Source: Roseateles noduli
GTDB taxonomy: Bacteria; Pseudomonadota; Gammaproteobacteria; Burkholderiales; Burkholderiaceae_C
Assembly (NCBI GenBank): GCA_002205125.1
Contig: NIOE01000002.1
Coordinates: 372,001-436,000 of the forward strand
DNA: 64,000 nucleotides
Reading direction: 5' to 3'
Made by a program: the position numbers and the translations under genes. A model generated the notes under the pieces. The model was not told the origin of the DNA, made no database searches, and worked only from the letters and a program-made list of their open reading frames with translations. Below are positions 41,655-51,542 of the stretch, one piece after another; positions within the stretch are counted from its first letter, which is position 1; the number at the start of each line of letters is the position of its first letter.

Positions 41655-43013
41655 TCAGACCTTCGGAGAGAGGCCGTCGCTCAGCGACAGCGCGTAGGCG
41701 CGCAATCCGGGCAGCAGACTCGCGGCCCAGCCGAGCGCGGTGACGAGGCCCAGCAGTTGCCATTCGGCCGCCGACGGCAGACCGGCGCTGAGGCCGATGC
41801 CGAAGCGCAGTTGCACCCACGGCCCCAGCCCAGCGATCAGCAGCAGGCACAGCGCGGCGCCGAGCACGACGCCGCAGGCGGTGACCAGCATGCCCTCGAC
41901 CGCCAGCAGGCTGAAGATCCGCGCCGGATTGGCGCCGACGGCGCGCAAGATGGCGAGTTCGCGACGGCGTTCGTTGAGGCCGGCGAGGATGACCGCGACC
42001 AGCCCGCACAGGCTCACCGCCGCGACCATCGCGCTCATCAGCGTCAGGCTGCGCTCGCCGAGCGCCACCACGTCCCACAGCTCGTCCAGCGCGACGCCGG
42101 GCAGGATGGCCATCAGCGGCTCGCCGGGGAAGTCGTTGATGCGGCGCTGCGTCGAGAACACCGCCGTGCGCCGCTTCAGGCCTACGAGCGCGGCCGTCAC
42201 CTGGTGCGGTGTCAGGTCTTGCCCGGCCAAGGCGTCGAGGCTGACCGCCTGCCCAGGAATCGGCGCGCCGGCGACCCAGTCGAGGTGGATGGCTTCCATC
42301 GCCGCGAGGCTGATGTGCAGCGATCGATCCACCGGCGTGCCGGTGCGCTGCATCACGCCGATGACGTGGAAGGGCTTGTCGGCATGGTCATTGGCGGCGA
42401 GTGCGCCGTCGCCGTGGCTGAGAACGACCTTGTCGCCGATCCGATAGCCCAGCGAGGCTGCGACGTCGGCGCCGAGCACGACGCCGAAGAGATCGGGCGG
42501 CAACCCGTTCGCTTCCTTCGAGCCGTTCGACCCACTCGATCCGTTCGATCCGTTCGATCCATTCGATCCATTCGGATTGACGGGAGCGCTGTCGAAGGCA
42601 CGGCCCTCCGCCAGCGCCAGGGGTTGAGCATCCCCGTACCGGAAGCGGCGGAAGTAGTCCCCCGTCGTCGCGACGACCGGGAAGCCCCGATGCGAGTCAC
42701 CGAGCGAGATCGGCACGACCCAGTCCACGCCGGGCAGCTTGGCGAGCGACTGCACGCTGGACCACTGGATGTTGTTGGTCGCGCCGCCGATGCGGAACAC
42801 CGAATACAGCAGCAACTGGACCGAGCCCGTACGGGCGCCGACGATCAGGTCGGTGCCGGAGACCGACTGCGCGAAGTTCTTGCGGACGTCGTCGCGCAGC
42901 CGTGCGATGCCGAGCAGCAGCAGCGTCGACAGCGCGATCGAGAGCACCACGAGCGACAGCACGAAGCGGCGGTTCCACGCGCTCTGCGCGGCGAGGCGGA
43001 TGAGCGCTTTCAT
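41655..43013 (-). CDS. FtsX/MacB-type ABC transporter permease
   Basis: A 452-residue permease. One N-terminal transmembrane helix (about 18-38) is followed by a long periplasmic domain (about 40-315) and three C-terminal helices, the FtsX/LolC/MacB topology. Such proteins work by mechanotransmission on periplasmic partners or lipoproteins rather than by classical import. The periplasmic part carries an Asn-Gly-Ser repeat loop (near residues 146-164). The start overlaps the ATPase stop by 4 bp (ATGA). Its nearest described relatives are the Zur-regulated PA4065-like proteins. Confidence 0.86.
   Translation of the reverse strand: MKALIRLAAQSAWNRRFVLSLVVLSIALSTLLLLGIARLRDDVRKNFAQSVSGTDLIVGARTGSVQLLLYSVFRIGGATNNIQWSSVQSLAKLPGVDWVVPISLGDSHRGFPVVATTGDYFRRFRYGDAQPLALAEGRAFDSAPVNPNGSNGSNGSNGSSGSNGSKEANGLPPDLFGVVLGADVAASLGYRIGDKVVLSHGDGALAANDHADKPFHVIGVMQRTGTPVDRSLHISLAAMEAIHLDWVAGAPIPGQAVSLDALAGQDLTPHQVTAALVGLKRRTAVFSTQRRINDFPGEPLMAILPGVALDELWDVVALGERSLTLMSAMVAAVSLCGLVAVILAGLNERRRELAILRAVGANPARIFSLLAVEGMLVTACGVVLGAALCLLLIAGLGPWVQLRFGIGLSAGLPSAAEWQLLGLVTALGWAASLLPGLRAYALSLSDGLSPKV
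42523..42576 (-). repeat. Six 9-bp units coding Asn-Gly-Ser in the permease
   Basis: On the plus strand, units like CCGTTCGAT repeat six times with a few point changes. On the coding strand they give an (N/S)-G-S loop inside the periplasmic domain. Copy number changes would keep frame. Confidence 0.85.
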
Positions 43014-43732
43014 GCGATGGCTTCCTCGACGCGCGCCGAGCCGCGCTGCAGCGCCGGCAGATCCAGGCAACGCGTGAAACGCGCGGCGAGTCGCGTGTCG
43101 TGGCTGACGAACAGGAGTGCGCTGCCGGACTCGGCGCAGACCTCGCGCAGGATGGCCATGAAGGCGTCGCGATGCGCGTCGTCGAGCGCGGAGGTCGGCT
43201 CGTCGGCGATCACCAGGTCCGGATGGCCGATGAGCGCGCGCGCCGCGGCCACGCGCTGCTGCTGACCGACGGAGAGCTCGCTCGCGCGCCGCGCGATCAG
43301 CTCGGATCCCAGGCCCATGCGCTGGAGCAGCTCCCGCGCGCGTTCCCGCGGCTGTCCGGCCCGCGTGGCGCGGCGGCGAGAGAACTCGCAGCTCAGCAGC
43401 ACGTTGTCCAGCGCCGAGCGGTAGGGCAGCAGATTGAACTGCTGGAAGATGAAGCCGACATGGTCGGCGCGCAGCCGGTCGCGCTGGCGGCCGGAGCACT
43501 CCGACAACTCATGGCCGAGCAGCTTCAGCCGTCCAGCGCGCGGCGTGAGCACGCCCGCGATCAGCGACAGCAGCGTGCTCTTGCCCGAGCCGCTGGGGCC
43601 GCGCAGGAACACGGCCTCGCCGGGTTCGACGCGCAGCGCGGCGATGTCCAGGCAGTCCCGCGTGGCGCGCGGCCAGCGGAAGGTGAGGTCCCGGGCTTCC
43701 AGAACGGGCACGGTCATCGCAGGCACGGCCAT
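43010..43732 (-). CDS. LolD/MacB-type ABC transporter ATP-binding protein
   Basis: A 240-residue ATPase. Walker A is GPSGSGKSTLL near residues 38-48, Q-loop FIFQQFNLLPYRSALDNVLL, signature LSVGQQQRVAAARAL, Walker B LVIADEPTSALD and the H-loop FVSHDTRL. MAVPAMTVP at 43732 is used as start because it lies 2 bp after the ZrgA-like stop; MTVPVLEARD at 43717 is the alternative. It pairs with the FtsX-type permease. Confidence 0.9.
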   Translation of the reverse strand: MAVPAMTVPVLEARDLTFRWPRATRDCLDIAALRVEPGEAVFLRGPSGSGKSTLLSLIAGVLTPRAGRLKLLGHELSECSGRQRDRLRADHVGFIFQQFNLLPYRSALDNVLLSCEFSRRRATRAGQPRERARELLQRMGLGSELIARRASELSVGQQQRVAAARALIGHPDLVIADEPTSALDDAHRDAFMAILREVCAESGSALLFVSHDTRLAARFTRCLDLPALQRGSARVEEAIA

Positions 43733-43734
43733 CG

Positions 43735-44286
43735 TCAGCTGCCGAGCGACAGCGTCGCAGCCGGGCGCTGGAGCACCTGGCGGGATTGCCCCTTCGGTGT
43801 CGCGACCTGGGCGTCGATGCGCTGGATGCGCGGGAACAGCGCGAACAGCTGATGCGACAGCGTCTTCAGATCGGAGGCCGCAGCGCAGCGGAAGCGATAG
43901 CTGACGTCGACGTCCAGGTGCTCCGACTTGTTCGCGGCGTTGTCGGTGGACGGTCCGGCGATCAGTCCGGATTCGAGCTGGGCCTCTTCGAATCGGCACT
44001 GTCCGCGCGCATCCGGCGTGAAGAGCACCGCGCCGCCGCGCAGCGTGGCGAGCATCCGTTCGACGGACTGGCGTTCCGCCGGCGTGCGCGGCTGGCGCTC
44101 GAAGCCGAGCACGCTGTCCAGCGGCGATTCCAGCTGGATTGCCAGCGTGTCGCCCTCGATCGCGACGTCCAGGTGCACGACGCCGTGCTCGTGCTTGTCG
44201 CCGTGCGCCTGCGCGGCGCCGGTCATCATCAGGCTGGCCGCCAGTGCGACGGCGTGGAAGCGGCGGGAGTTCTTCTTCGAGATCAT
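43735..44286 (-). CDS. ZrgA-like zinc uptake protein (DUF2796)
   Basis: A 183-residue exported protein. The signal peptide ends near residue 27 (GAAQA-HGDK) and is followed at once by a His-rich metal-binding start (HGDKHEHGVVHLDVAIEGDTLAIQLESPLDSVLGFE). The acidic/His pattern and the C-terminal ALFPRIQRIDAQVATPKGQ fit DUF2796. Relatives (ZrgA in Vibrio, PA4063 in Pseudomonas) are made under zinc limitation. It is 1 bp after the GTPase gene and 2 bp before the ATPase gene. Confidence 0.85.
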   Translation of the reverse strand: MISKKNSRRFHAVALAASLMMTGAAQAHGDKHEHGVVHLDVAIEGDTLAIQLESPLDSVLGFERQPRTPAERQSVERMLATLRGGAVLFTPDARGQCRFEEAQLESGLIAGPSTDNAANKSEHLDVDVSYRFRCAAASDLKTLSHQLFALFPRIQRIDAQVATPKGQSRQVLQRPAATLSLGS

Positions 44287-44287
44287 C

Positions 44288-45508
<1,221 letters not shown>

Positions 45509-45550
45509 GGGCGTCTCCGAAGCGAAGAATTTCCGTCCGCCTGCCTTTGA

Positions 45551-45580
45551 TGCTAATGCGAACGCATTCGCAATATAGCA
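45551..45580. promoter_or_regulatory. Palindromic operator, probable Zur box
   Basis: AATGCG-AA-CGCATT (45555-45568) is a perfect inverted repeat with a 2-bp centre, nested within TGCTA (45551-45555) ... TAGCA (45576-45580). It is the only strong palindrome in the 141-bp gap between the GTPase gene and the Fur-family gene. Zur control is inferred from position. Confidence 0.6.
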
Positions 45581-45649
45581 GCATGACAGAATGTGGGGGC
45601 CCACCCGACCTGCCTTTGCGGTGCCCTGATCGCCCGCGCCTTGACACCC

Positions 45650-46060
45650 ATGGAACGTTCGACCCGACAGCGCAGTGCCATCCGGACCGTCATCGACGAC
45701 GCGGGACGACCGCTGTCGCCGCAGGAGGTATTGGACGCCGCGCAGGGCGAGGTGCCGGGGCTGTCGCTGGCGACGGTCTACCGCAACCTCAAGCAGCTGC
45801 TGGAGGCGGGCGAGATCCAGTCGGTGTCGCTGCCCGGGGACAGCCCCCGCTACGAATCGGCGCATCACGACCACCACCACCACTTCCAGTGCACGGACTG
45901 CGGCCGCGTCTTCGACGTGCATGCCTGCCCCGGCGACATGGCGCAACTGGTGCCGGAAGGCTTCACCGTGGCACGTCATGAGCTGACGCTGTACGGACGC
46001 TGCGCCGACTGCGCGACGCCGAAGCGGGCAGGGCGCAAGCGCGCCGTCAGCGCGTCCTGA
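45650..46060 (+). CDS. zur: Fur-family transcriptional regulator, probably Zur
   Basis: A 136-residue Fur-superfamily repressor. The winged helix (about 1-75) has LSPQEVLDAAQGEVPGLSLATVYRNLKQLLEAGEIQSVSLPG. The metal domain carries HHDHHHHFQCTDCGRVFDVH and a late CADC, giving two Cys pairs for the structural zinc plus the His sensor site. It opens MERSTRQR after a TTGACACCC stretch. Zur rather than Fur or PerR is inferred from the linked zinc operon. A Lys/Arg tail ends the protein. Confidence 0.85.
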   Translation: MERSTRQRSAIRTVIDDAGRPLSPQEVLDAAQGEVPGLSLATVYRNLKQLLEAGEIQSVSLPGDSPRYESAHHDHHHHFQCTDCGRVFDVHACPGDMAQLVPEGFTVARHELTLYGRCADCATPKRAGRKRAVSAS

Positions 46061-46128
46061 AGCGCGTTCCAAAGCGCCTTCCCACGTTCAAAAAGCACGG
46101 CCGCTTCAGGCCATCCTAAGTTTCGGGA

Positions 46129-46156
46129 TTGAATTCAATCAACTAGTTGGTAGACT
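46129..46156 (+). promoter_or_regulatory. Promoter with embedded TetR/MarR-like palindrome
   Basis: TTGAAT (46129-46134) and TAGACT (46151-46156) with a 16-bp spacer form a plausible promoter. The spacer contains the perfect palindrome CAACTAGTTG (46140-46149), the classical site for steric repression by a small dimeric repressor. No such repressor gene is in the window. Confidence 0.5.
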
Positions 46157-46190
46157 GAGAACCATCGAACTGACCGGAACCGAATTCATC

Positions 46191-46778
46191 ATGGCCTCCT
46201 CCTCCGCATCCGCCGCCACCAGCCTCCAGCAGGACCTCTGGCTCAGGCGCTACACCCTGGTCCGCGCGTTGTTCTCCATCGTCTGGGTCGCCGCTGCGGT
46301 CGTGATCGGCAGCAAGTCGCCCGCGATCGCGGCGGTGCTGCTGGTGCTCTATCCGGCCTGGGATGCCGCCGCCAACTGGGTGGACGCGAACGCCAGCGGC
46401 GGCCTGCAGGCCAACCGCACGCAACGCATCAACGTGTGGGCGAGCGGCATCACGACCGTCGCCGTGTGCGCGGCGCTGACGCTGAGCATGAATGCCGTTC
46501 TCGGCGTCTTCGGCGCCTGGGCGATCGCCTCAGGTCTCATGCAGCTCGGCACGGCGCTGCGCCGCTGGAAGTCGCAGGGCGGGCAATGGGTCATGGTCCT
46601 GAGCGGCGCGCAGTCCGCGCTGGCCGGCGGCTTCTTCATCGCGCAGGCGCAGAAGGCTGACGTCCCCTCCATCGTGAACGTCGCAGGCTACGCGGGCGTC
46701 GGCGCGCTGTACTTCCTCATCTCCGGCATCTGGCTGAGCGTGAGCCTGTCGCGCCGGGGGAAGCAGGCCGCTGCCTGA
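46191..46778 (+). CDS. DUF308-like integral membrane protein
   Basis: A 195-residue protein with about six hydrophobic helices (starting at residues 25, 45, 80, 102, 134 and 164). The pattern of paired helices with short loops and a basic end resembles DUF308/HdeD-type membrane proteins. Function is unknown. It is a single-gene unit with its own promoter, convergent with the large orphan gene. Confidence 0.7.
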   Translation: MASSSASAATSLQQDLWLRRYTLVRALFSIVWVAAAVVIGSKSPAIAAVLLVLYPAWDAAANWVDANASGGLQANRTQRINVWASGITTVAVCAALTLSMNAVLGVFGAWAIASGLMQLGTALRRWKSQGGQWVMVLSGAQSALAGGFFIAQAQKADVPSIVNVAGYAGVGALYFLISGIWLSVSLSRRGKQAAA

Positions 46779-46793
46779 TCAGATCGCAGCCGA

Positions 46794-49700
46794 TCACGGC
46801 GGCGGATACTGCGCCGCCGTGCGCTGACCTTCCACGCCGACGCTGCGCTGCAGCCGCACGCCGAAGTTCCATCCCAGCGTGCGCTGGTCCTTGCCCTTCT
46901 CGCGCACGATGAGCATCAGCGGCCGCCATGTCGAGTCCTGTGCCATCGTGCGGTCCGCATTCGCGCGCGCCTCGGCGGCGCCTTGCGCGTCGCCGCGCAG
47001 CTGCGCCAGGCCCTCCAGCGCGCGGAAGGTGTCGATCCACGCCGACGCCTGCGGGCGCATCGAGAAGTTGATGTTGTACTGGCAGAGGCTGTCCTTCGGC
47101 AGCCCCTTCAGCTTGGCTTCGAAGTCGCTCAGCAGCGACTCGGCCTTGTCGCGGTTGGCGCGTGTGTTCTTCTCGCCGCTCGCGTCGGGTTCGAGCGTCT
47201 CCACGCAGCGGGCGATCCAGTCGTCCCGTTGTTCGCCGATCTTCTCCAGCATCTGCTTTGGCGTGCTGAAGTGACGATCAAGGTCGGCATCCTGCTTCCC
47301 GCCGATCGTGAACGGCGAGACCGCGCTCTTCTCCAGGTTCCAGAACAGGTCGCGGTTGACGTCGAGCAGGCTCGGCATGCCGCCGCCGCTGATCGAGCCG
47401 TCCTTCCCGTCCTGGCCCAGCTTCACCTCCGACGGATTGGCGGGCGTCAGCGTGTTGACCTGGACACCGACCGACAGCTTCTGCTGCGCGGTGTCGCCCT
47501 TGTCCGCCGTCACCTGGATGTGGCCGCCGTGCTCGGTGCGTGACTCGGCGATGCGCTCCGCCTTGAGCGCCGCGCCCGCGCTGACGCCGACGCGGTAGGT
47601 GTTGCCGTCGCCGCCCGCCAGCTTCAGGTTGGCGCCGGCGCTGACCTTGGTGACGAAGCTGCGCGTCAGGCTCTGGCCGTGGATCTCGCCGAGGCTGACC
47701 TTGGGGTGGCGATCAAGCACCGCTTCCAGCGGACCGGCGTAGGGCGGCGCGCCCTTCGCATGCACCTGGTCCCAGCGCACCCAGCTGTCGAGCACACCCA
47801 GCATCTCCTTGCGCAGTTCATCGTCCTTGCCGCGCTGGCGGAACAGCCGAAGGATCGTGCCCTCGGTCTCCTGGTGCGTGCGACTCATCTTCTCGGTGGC
47901 GCTGACCTGCGCCTTGACCACGCCGGGCAGGTCCGGTCCGACGGCCACGCCGACGGTCGCTTCCGGGCCGCTCGCGCGCGTGCTGCCGAGCGAGATCTCC
48001 ATGCCCAGGATCGGCATGAAGGCCTGGAAGAAGGCCTCCTCCTTGCGGGACCAGCCGGCCGAGACGATCGGCGACACGACCGGCGACGGCACGCTGTAGG
48101 GCAGCGAGGGCAGACCGCCGCCCACCACGCCGCCGCCGGAGAGCTTCACCTTGTCGCGCAGCTGCATCGATAGCAGGATGGGCTCGAAGTAGCGGACCAC
48201 GTCCTCCTTGCTCTGGAAGCGCTTCTGGCGCGCGGCGTCGGCCGCTTCGTGCATGGCCACGTCGTGCGTGAGCGCGCCCTGGCGTTCTGCAGGCGCGGAC
48301 TCCGCGAGCGTCAGCTTCACATGGTCGATGACGGCGCGCAACGCGTCCGGCGCCGTCGCGCCGTCTTTGGCGAATTCCTCGAACAGCGGCGGCAGCGCGT
48401 GCTCGCGGTTGGGCTTGTGCAGGCGAGCGGGCTTGTTCGCGCTCACCGGGTTCTCCAGCGCGTAGACCGCCGCGCGCAGCTCGCCGGCCTCGCTGCCCTT
48501 GAACTGCCATTGCGCCGGATGCCCTTGGCCCTGACGCGTGGCCCGCTCGGCCAGCGCCTGCGTTGCGGCGGCGAAGGCCCGTGCTTCAGGCGCGGGAACG
48601 CCGGCGGCAGTCAGGTCTCGCGCGAGGTCCGACCGCGCCCAGTCGCCCAGCTCTCCAGCCGTCTTGCGCACGCCGCTGTCGGCCTGGCTGCGGTGGGTCG
48701 TCATGCCGAAGCTCTCGGCGATCGCCGTGGCGCGCTTGAGGCCTGCGGGCGTGAACGGCGTCTTGTGCCGGTGCGGCGTGACCGCGCGCTGCAACCACGA
48801 TGCCGACGGCTCCTCCCGCGACAGCCACTCGCCGATGGCCTTGTTCATGCGGGCATCGTGGCGGGAGTAGGGCGAGCCGGCGGCGTTGGAGATACAGCCG
48901 TTGCGCACCGCGTGGTACGCCGCGCGCTCGGCGCCGGTGAACGCGGGCGCAGCCGACGTCGATGCTCCCGCTGATGTTGATGAAGATGCGGCGGCGATGT
49001 CCGTCGGCAGCTGCCGCGCGACGCGCTTCGCCCCCGCCAGCCACTGGCGAACTGCGGCGTCCGGCTCCACGCGCTGCGCCGCGTCAGCCGACCAGAAGCT
49101 GCGCATCGCCTGCAGCGTCTCGCTGTCCGGCATGCTGCCTTGCGGATCGCCGAGCAGATGCACCACCTCCGCGCCGCGCGGCAGCACGCTCGCCTGGCGC
49201 AGCAGATTGCGGACGTCCGATTCCGCCTGCGTGGGCTCGTGGCCGACGTCGCTCTCGGACACGTGATCGGGACCATGATCGGGCAGGTCGGGCACGCCTT
49301 GCATCCAGTCGCGCGTCGGACGCGATTGCAGCGCCGCCAGCGCCTCCCGCGCGCGCGTGGCGTCACCCTTGCAGACCACCGACAGCAGCTCGGAGGCGAT
49401 CTCCATGACGCCGATAGAAGGCAGCGCATCCGCCGACGGATTGGCGGGGCGCCCGTTCACCGCCTTGAGCAGCAGCGCACCGAAGCGGGCGTTCTCGACG
49501 GCCGGTGCGAAGCCGCGCGGTCGTGTCGCCTGGGCCTGCAAGGCCTGCGCCTCCCGCGCGTCGAACGCCGCCTTGGCGACGGCTGGATCGGGCGGCGTGT
49601 CGACCCTCGAGGCCAGCGTGATCGACGCCTGCAGCACCGCCGACACGCCCGCGTCGGTGGCGTGCAGCGTGGCGCGCGCCGCCACGTCGTTCGCGCCGCC

Positions 49701-50387
49701 GGGTTGGCGCAGCTGTGCGATCGCTTCCGATCGCACGTCGTAGAGCGCGTCCTTGGTGTCGTCCAGCCGCTGCCGGACGAAGCGATCCTTGTCCACCAGC
49801 TGCTGCCGGCCCTGGACCTCGGCGGCCAGCGGCTGCAGGCCGCCGGCGACGGCTTGCGTGATCGGGCTGCGGGCCTTCAGCACGGGCGTGGCGTTCACGG
49901 GTTGCGGGTTGTCGGCGTGCGTGCTGGCCTTCTCGGTCAGCGGGCGGGGTTTGAGCCAAGGCACGACCGTGGTGGCGAGCCGGTTCCCCGTCGAGCGCGT
50001 CGGCGCATCCCACGGCGACGGCGTGCGCGGCGGCAGGCGCGCGTTCAGGCCTTGCGCCTGGGTGGACAGGGCCGAGAGCTGGCTGACAGCGTCGGTCGGC
50101 GCAGCGGGCTGCGGCGTGGGCAGTGACGCGCGCACCGGACGCTCCACGGTGCCGCCGACGCCGGGCACGATGGCGTTGAAGGCCACTTCGCGACCGAACA
50201 GCGCGCGCTTCGCGCGTGCCGGCAGGCCCTGTAGAGCACCGGAGGGCGAGGGCGTCGTGCCGCTGGAGGTTGGCGTCTGAGTCGGCGTCGACGAGGTCGG
50301 AGCCGTCGCGCCGGTCGGTGCGACGGCACTGCTTGAATCCGTGGGGACCACCGGTCCACCGGTCGTCGTGAGCTTGGAAGAAACCAT
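46794..50387 (-). CDS. Large orphan protein, effector-like
   Basis: A 1197-residue protein I do not recognise. The first ~55 residues are almost free of charge and very rich in Ser, Thr and Pro, with no Sec signal peptide or transmembrane helix, like many type III effector N termini. Residues about 150-740 are Ala-rich and helical, with a His/Asp stretch (PDLPDHGPDHVSESDVGHEP, about 370-389). From about 745 on comes a Gly-rich start (GGGVVGGGLP). Stretches of alternating small/hydrophobic and polar residues follow (VGVAVGPDLPGVVKAQVSA, AGANLKLAGG, YRVGVSAGAALKAERI, QKLSVGVQV), suggesting amphipathic beta-strands. An AGGAGG site lies 11 bp before the start. It forms a single-gene unit with no hrp/T3SS genes nearby. 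An AvrE- or Rip-like effector is a guess only. Confidence 0.6.
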   Translation of the reverse strand: MVSSKLTTTGGPVVPTDSSSAVAPTGATAPTSSTPTQTPTSSGTTPSPSGALQGLPARAKRALFGREVAFNAIVPGVGGTVERPVRASLPTPQPAAPTDAVSQLSALSTQAQGLNARLPPRTPSPWDAPTRSTGNRLATTVVPWLKPRPLTEKASTHADNPQPVNATPVLKARSPITQAVAGGLQPLAAEVQGRQQLVDKDRFVRQRLDDTKDALYDVRSEAIAQLRQPGGANDVAARATLHATDAGVSAVLQASITLASRVDTPPDPAVAKAAFDAREAQALQAQATRPRGFAPAVENARFGALLLKAVNGRPANPSADALPSIGVMEIASELLSVVCKGDATRAREALAALQSRPTRDWMQGVPDLPDHGPDHVSESDVGHEPTQAESDVRNLLRQASVLPRGAEVVHLLGDPQGSMPDSETLQAMRSFWSADAAQRVEPDAAVRQWLAGAKRVARQLPTDIAAASSSTSAGASTSAAPAFTGAERAAYHAVRNGCISNAAGSPYSRHDARMNKAIGEWLSREEPSASWLQRAVTPHRHKTPFTPAGLKRATAIAESFGMTTHRSQADSGVRKTAGELGDWARSDLARDLTAAGVPAPEARAFAAATQALAERATRQGQGHPAQWQFKGSEAGELRAAVYALENPVSANKPARLHKPNREHALPPLFEEFAKDGATAPDALRAVIDHVKLTLAESAPAERQGALTHDVAMHEAADAARQKRFQSKEDVVRYFEPILLSMQLRDKVKLSGGGVVGGGLPSLPYSVPSPVVSPIVSAGWSRKEEAFFQAFMPILGMEISLGSTRASGPEATVGVAVGPDLPGVVKAQVSATEKMSRTHQETEGTILRLFRQRGKDDELRKEMLGVLDSWVRWDQVHAKGAPPYAGPLEAVLDRHPKVSLGEIHGQSLTRSFVTKVSAGANLKLAGGDGNTYRVGVSAGAALKAERIAESRTEHGGHIQVTADKGDTAQQKLSVGVQVNTLTPANPSEVKLGQDGKDGSISGGGMPSLLDVNRDLFWNLEKSAVSPFTIGGKQDADLDRHFSTPKQMLEKIGEQRDDWIARCVETLEPDASGEKNTRANRDKAESLLSDFEAKLKGLPKDSLCQYNINFSMRPQASAWIDTFRALEGLAQLRGDAQGAAEARANADRTMAQDSTWRPLMLIVREKGKDQRTLGWNFGVRLQRSVGVEGQRTAAQYPPP

Positions 50388-50464
50388 CGGCGGTGCCGCC
50401 TCCTGAGTGCGAGCTAGTCACTCTAGAAGCGCGCCTGCCGGCGCCCAACGAACCGAAACGCGTT

Positions 50465-50509
50465 AGGTCATGCGGCTCGACGACATGCGGTTCAACGACA
50501 TGCCGCTCA
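50465..50509 (-). repeat. Three 15-bp tandem units at the amidotransferase stop codon
   Basis: On the minus strand TGAGCGGCATGTCGT, TGAACCGCATGTCGT and CGAGCCGCATGACCT follow each other without gap. The first begins with the gene's stop codon. Divergence rises with distance from the gene. Confidence 0.8.
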
Positions 50510-51415
50510 TACCGCGATGTCGCGCAGCAGCATCGGCCAGGCCGAGCTGCCTGCCCAGCGCGGCTTCTGCCAGGGACGGCCTACCGTGGCCGTGGCGATC
50601 GGGAATGCGCGCGTGGCGGGATTCACGTCGCGCCAGACCTCCTCGCCGTCGACGAACACGCGGCACTCGCCGGTGCTCAGCGGCTGCCAGGCCTCGTCGG
50701 CGGTGAGCGGATCGGTGGCGACGAGGACGATGCGATCGTCCGCGCCGTTCATCGCGCCCAGGTCCAGCGACATGTCGCAGTCGACCAGCCGCGCCATCGG
50801 GAACGGATGGCGCCGCTGCAGCACCTGCAGCCGGCTCGAGCAGTGGGTGTACAGCGCCGCGCCGTTGGTGAGCAGGAAGTTGAAGTTGCCGTGGCGGGCG
50901 ATGACTTCGCTGAGCTGCGCGACGTGGGGCGCGAGCTCGCGCCACGACGGCGGCTGATCCCGCTCGAGGTCCCGGTCCACGAAGCGCTTGCGCAGCTCCT
51001 GCAGCAGCCAGCAGAAGGCGCGTTCGCTGTCGGTGCTGCCGACGGGCCGGTACGGGCCGTCGAGCACGGGCTGGAAGTCCTTCAGGTCGCCGTTGTTGGC
51101 GAACACCCAGGTCTGGCCCAGCCATTCGCGCTGGAAGGGATGGCAGTTGGACAGGGTCACGCCGCCCTGCGTCGCGCGCCGCAGGTGCGCGATCACGATG
51201 CGCGACTTGATGGGGTAGCGGCTCAGGAACTCCGCGAGCGGCGATTCGCTCGCCGGCTGGTCGTCGTGGAAGACGCGGCAGCCGGAGCGCTCGTAGAACG
51301 CCATGCCCCAGCCGTCGATGTGCTCCGCCGTGCGTCCGCCGCGGGCAGCGAACCCGGTGAAGGAGAAGGTGATCGCTGCATCGCTGTTGCAGTTCATTCC
51401 CAGCAGTTGGCACAT
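50507..51415 (-). CDS. Class II glutamine amidotransferase (YafJ-like)
   Basis: A 302-residue N-terminal-nucleophile amidotransferase. The start Met is followed directly by the catalytic Cys2 (MCQLLGMNC). HIDGWGMAFYE, IAHLRRAT, NCHPFQRE and FANNGDL(KD) are the standard glutaminase motifs. A fused synthase domain is absent, as in YafJ, so it is a stand-alone glutaminase-type enzyme of unknown acceptor. MCQ at 51415 is preferred over an upstream TTG because Cys must be residue 2. Confidence 0.9.
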   Translation of the reverse strand: MCQLLGMNCNSDAAITFSFTGFAARGGRTAEHIDGWGMAFYERSGCRVFHDDQPASESPLAEFLSRYPIKSRIVIAHLRRATQGGVTLSNCHPFQREWLGQTWVFANNGDLKDFQPVLDGPYRPVGSTDSERAFCWLLQELRKRFVDRDLERDQPPSWRELAPHVAQLSEVIARHGNFNFLLTNGAALYTHCSSRLQVLQRRHPFPMARLVDCDMSLDLGAMNGADDRIVLVATDPLTADEAWQPLSTGECRVFVDGEEVWRDVNPATRAFPIATATVGRPWQKPRWAGSSAWPMLLRDIAV

Positions 51416-51497
51416 GGCGACGACTATCGCGTGCGGGGACAACGCGGACAAATGCGGAACCCGCATGGGCTCATGCGGTTTCGGGGGGCGACGCAAC

Positions 51498-51517
51498 GGG
51501 GCCGGGCCGGGCCGGGC
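51498..51517. repeat. Four GGGCC units upstream of the amidotransferase gene
   Basis: GGGCC is repeated four times and followed by GGGCG, between the amidotransferase start and the end of the SDR gene. No further feature is seen in this 127-bp gap. Confidence 0.7.
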
Positions 51518-51542
51518 CGGGCGGGACAGGGCCAGGGCGGGG

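Noticed and set aside
50388-50510. Search for a PIP/hrp box (TTCG-N16-TTCG type) upstream of the large orphan gene
   Set aside because: TTCG words occur, but none with the right spacing and orientation, so HrpB-like control is not supported by the sequence.
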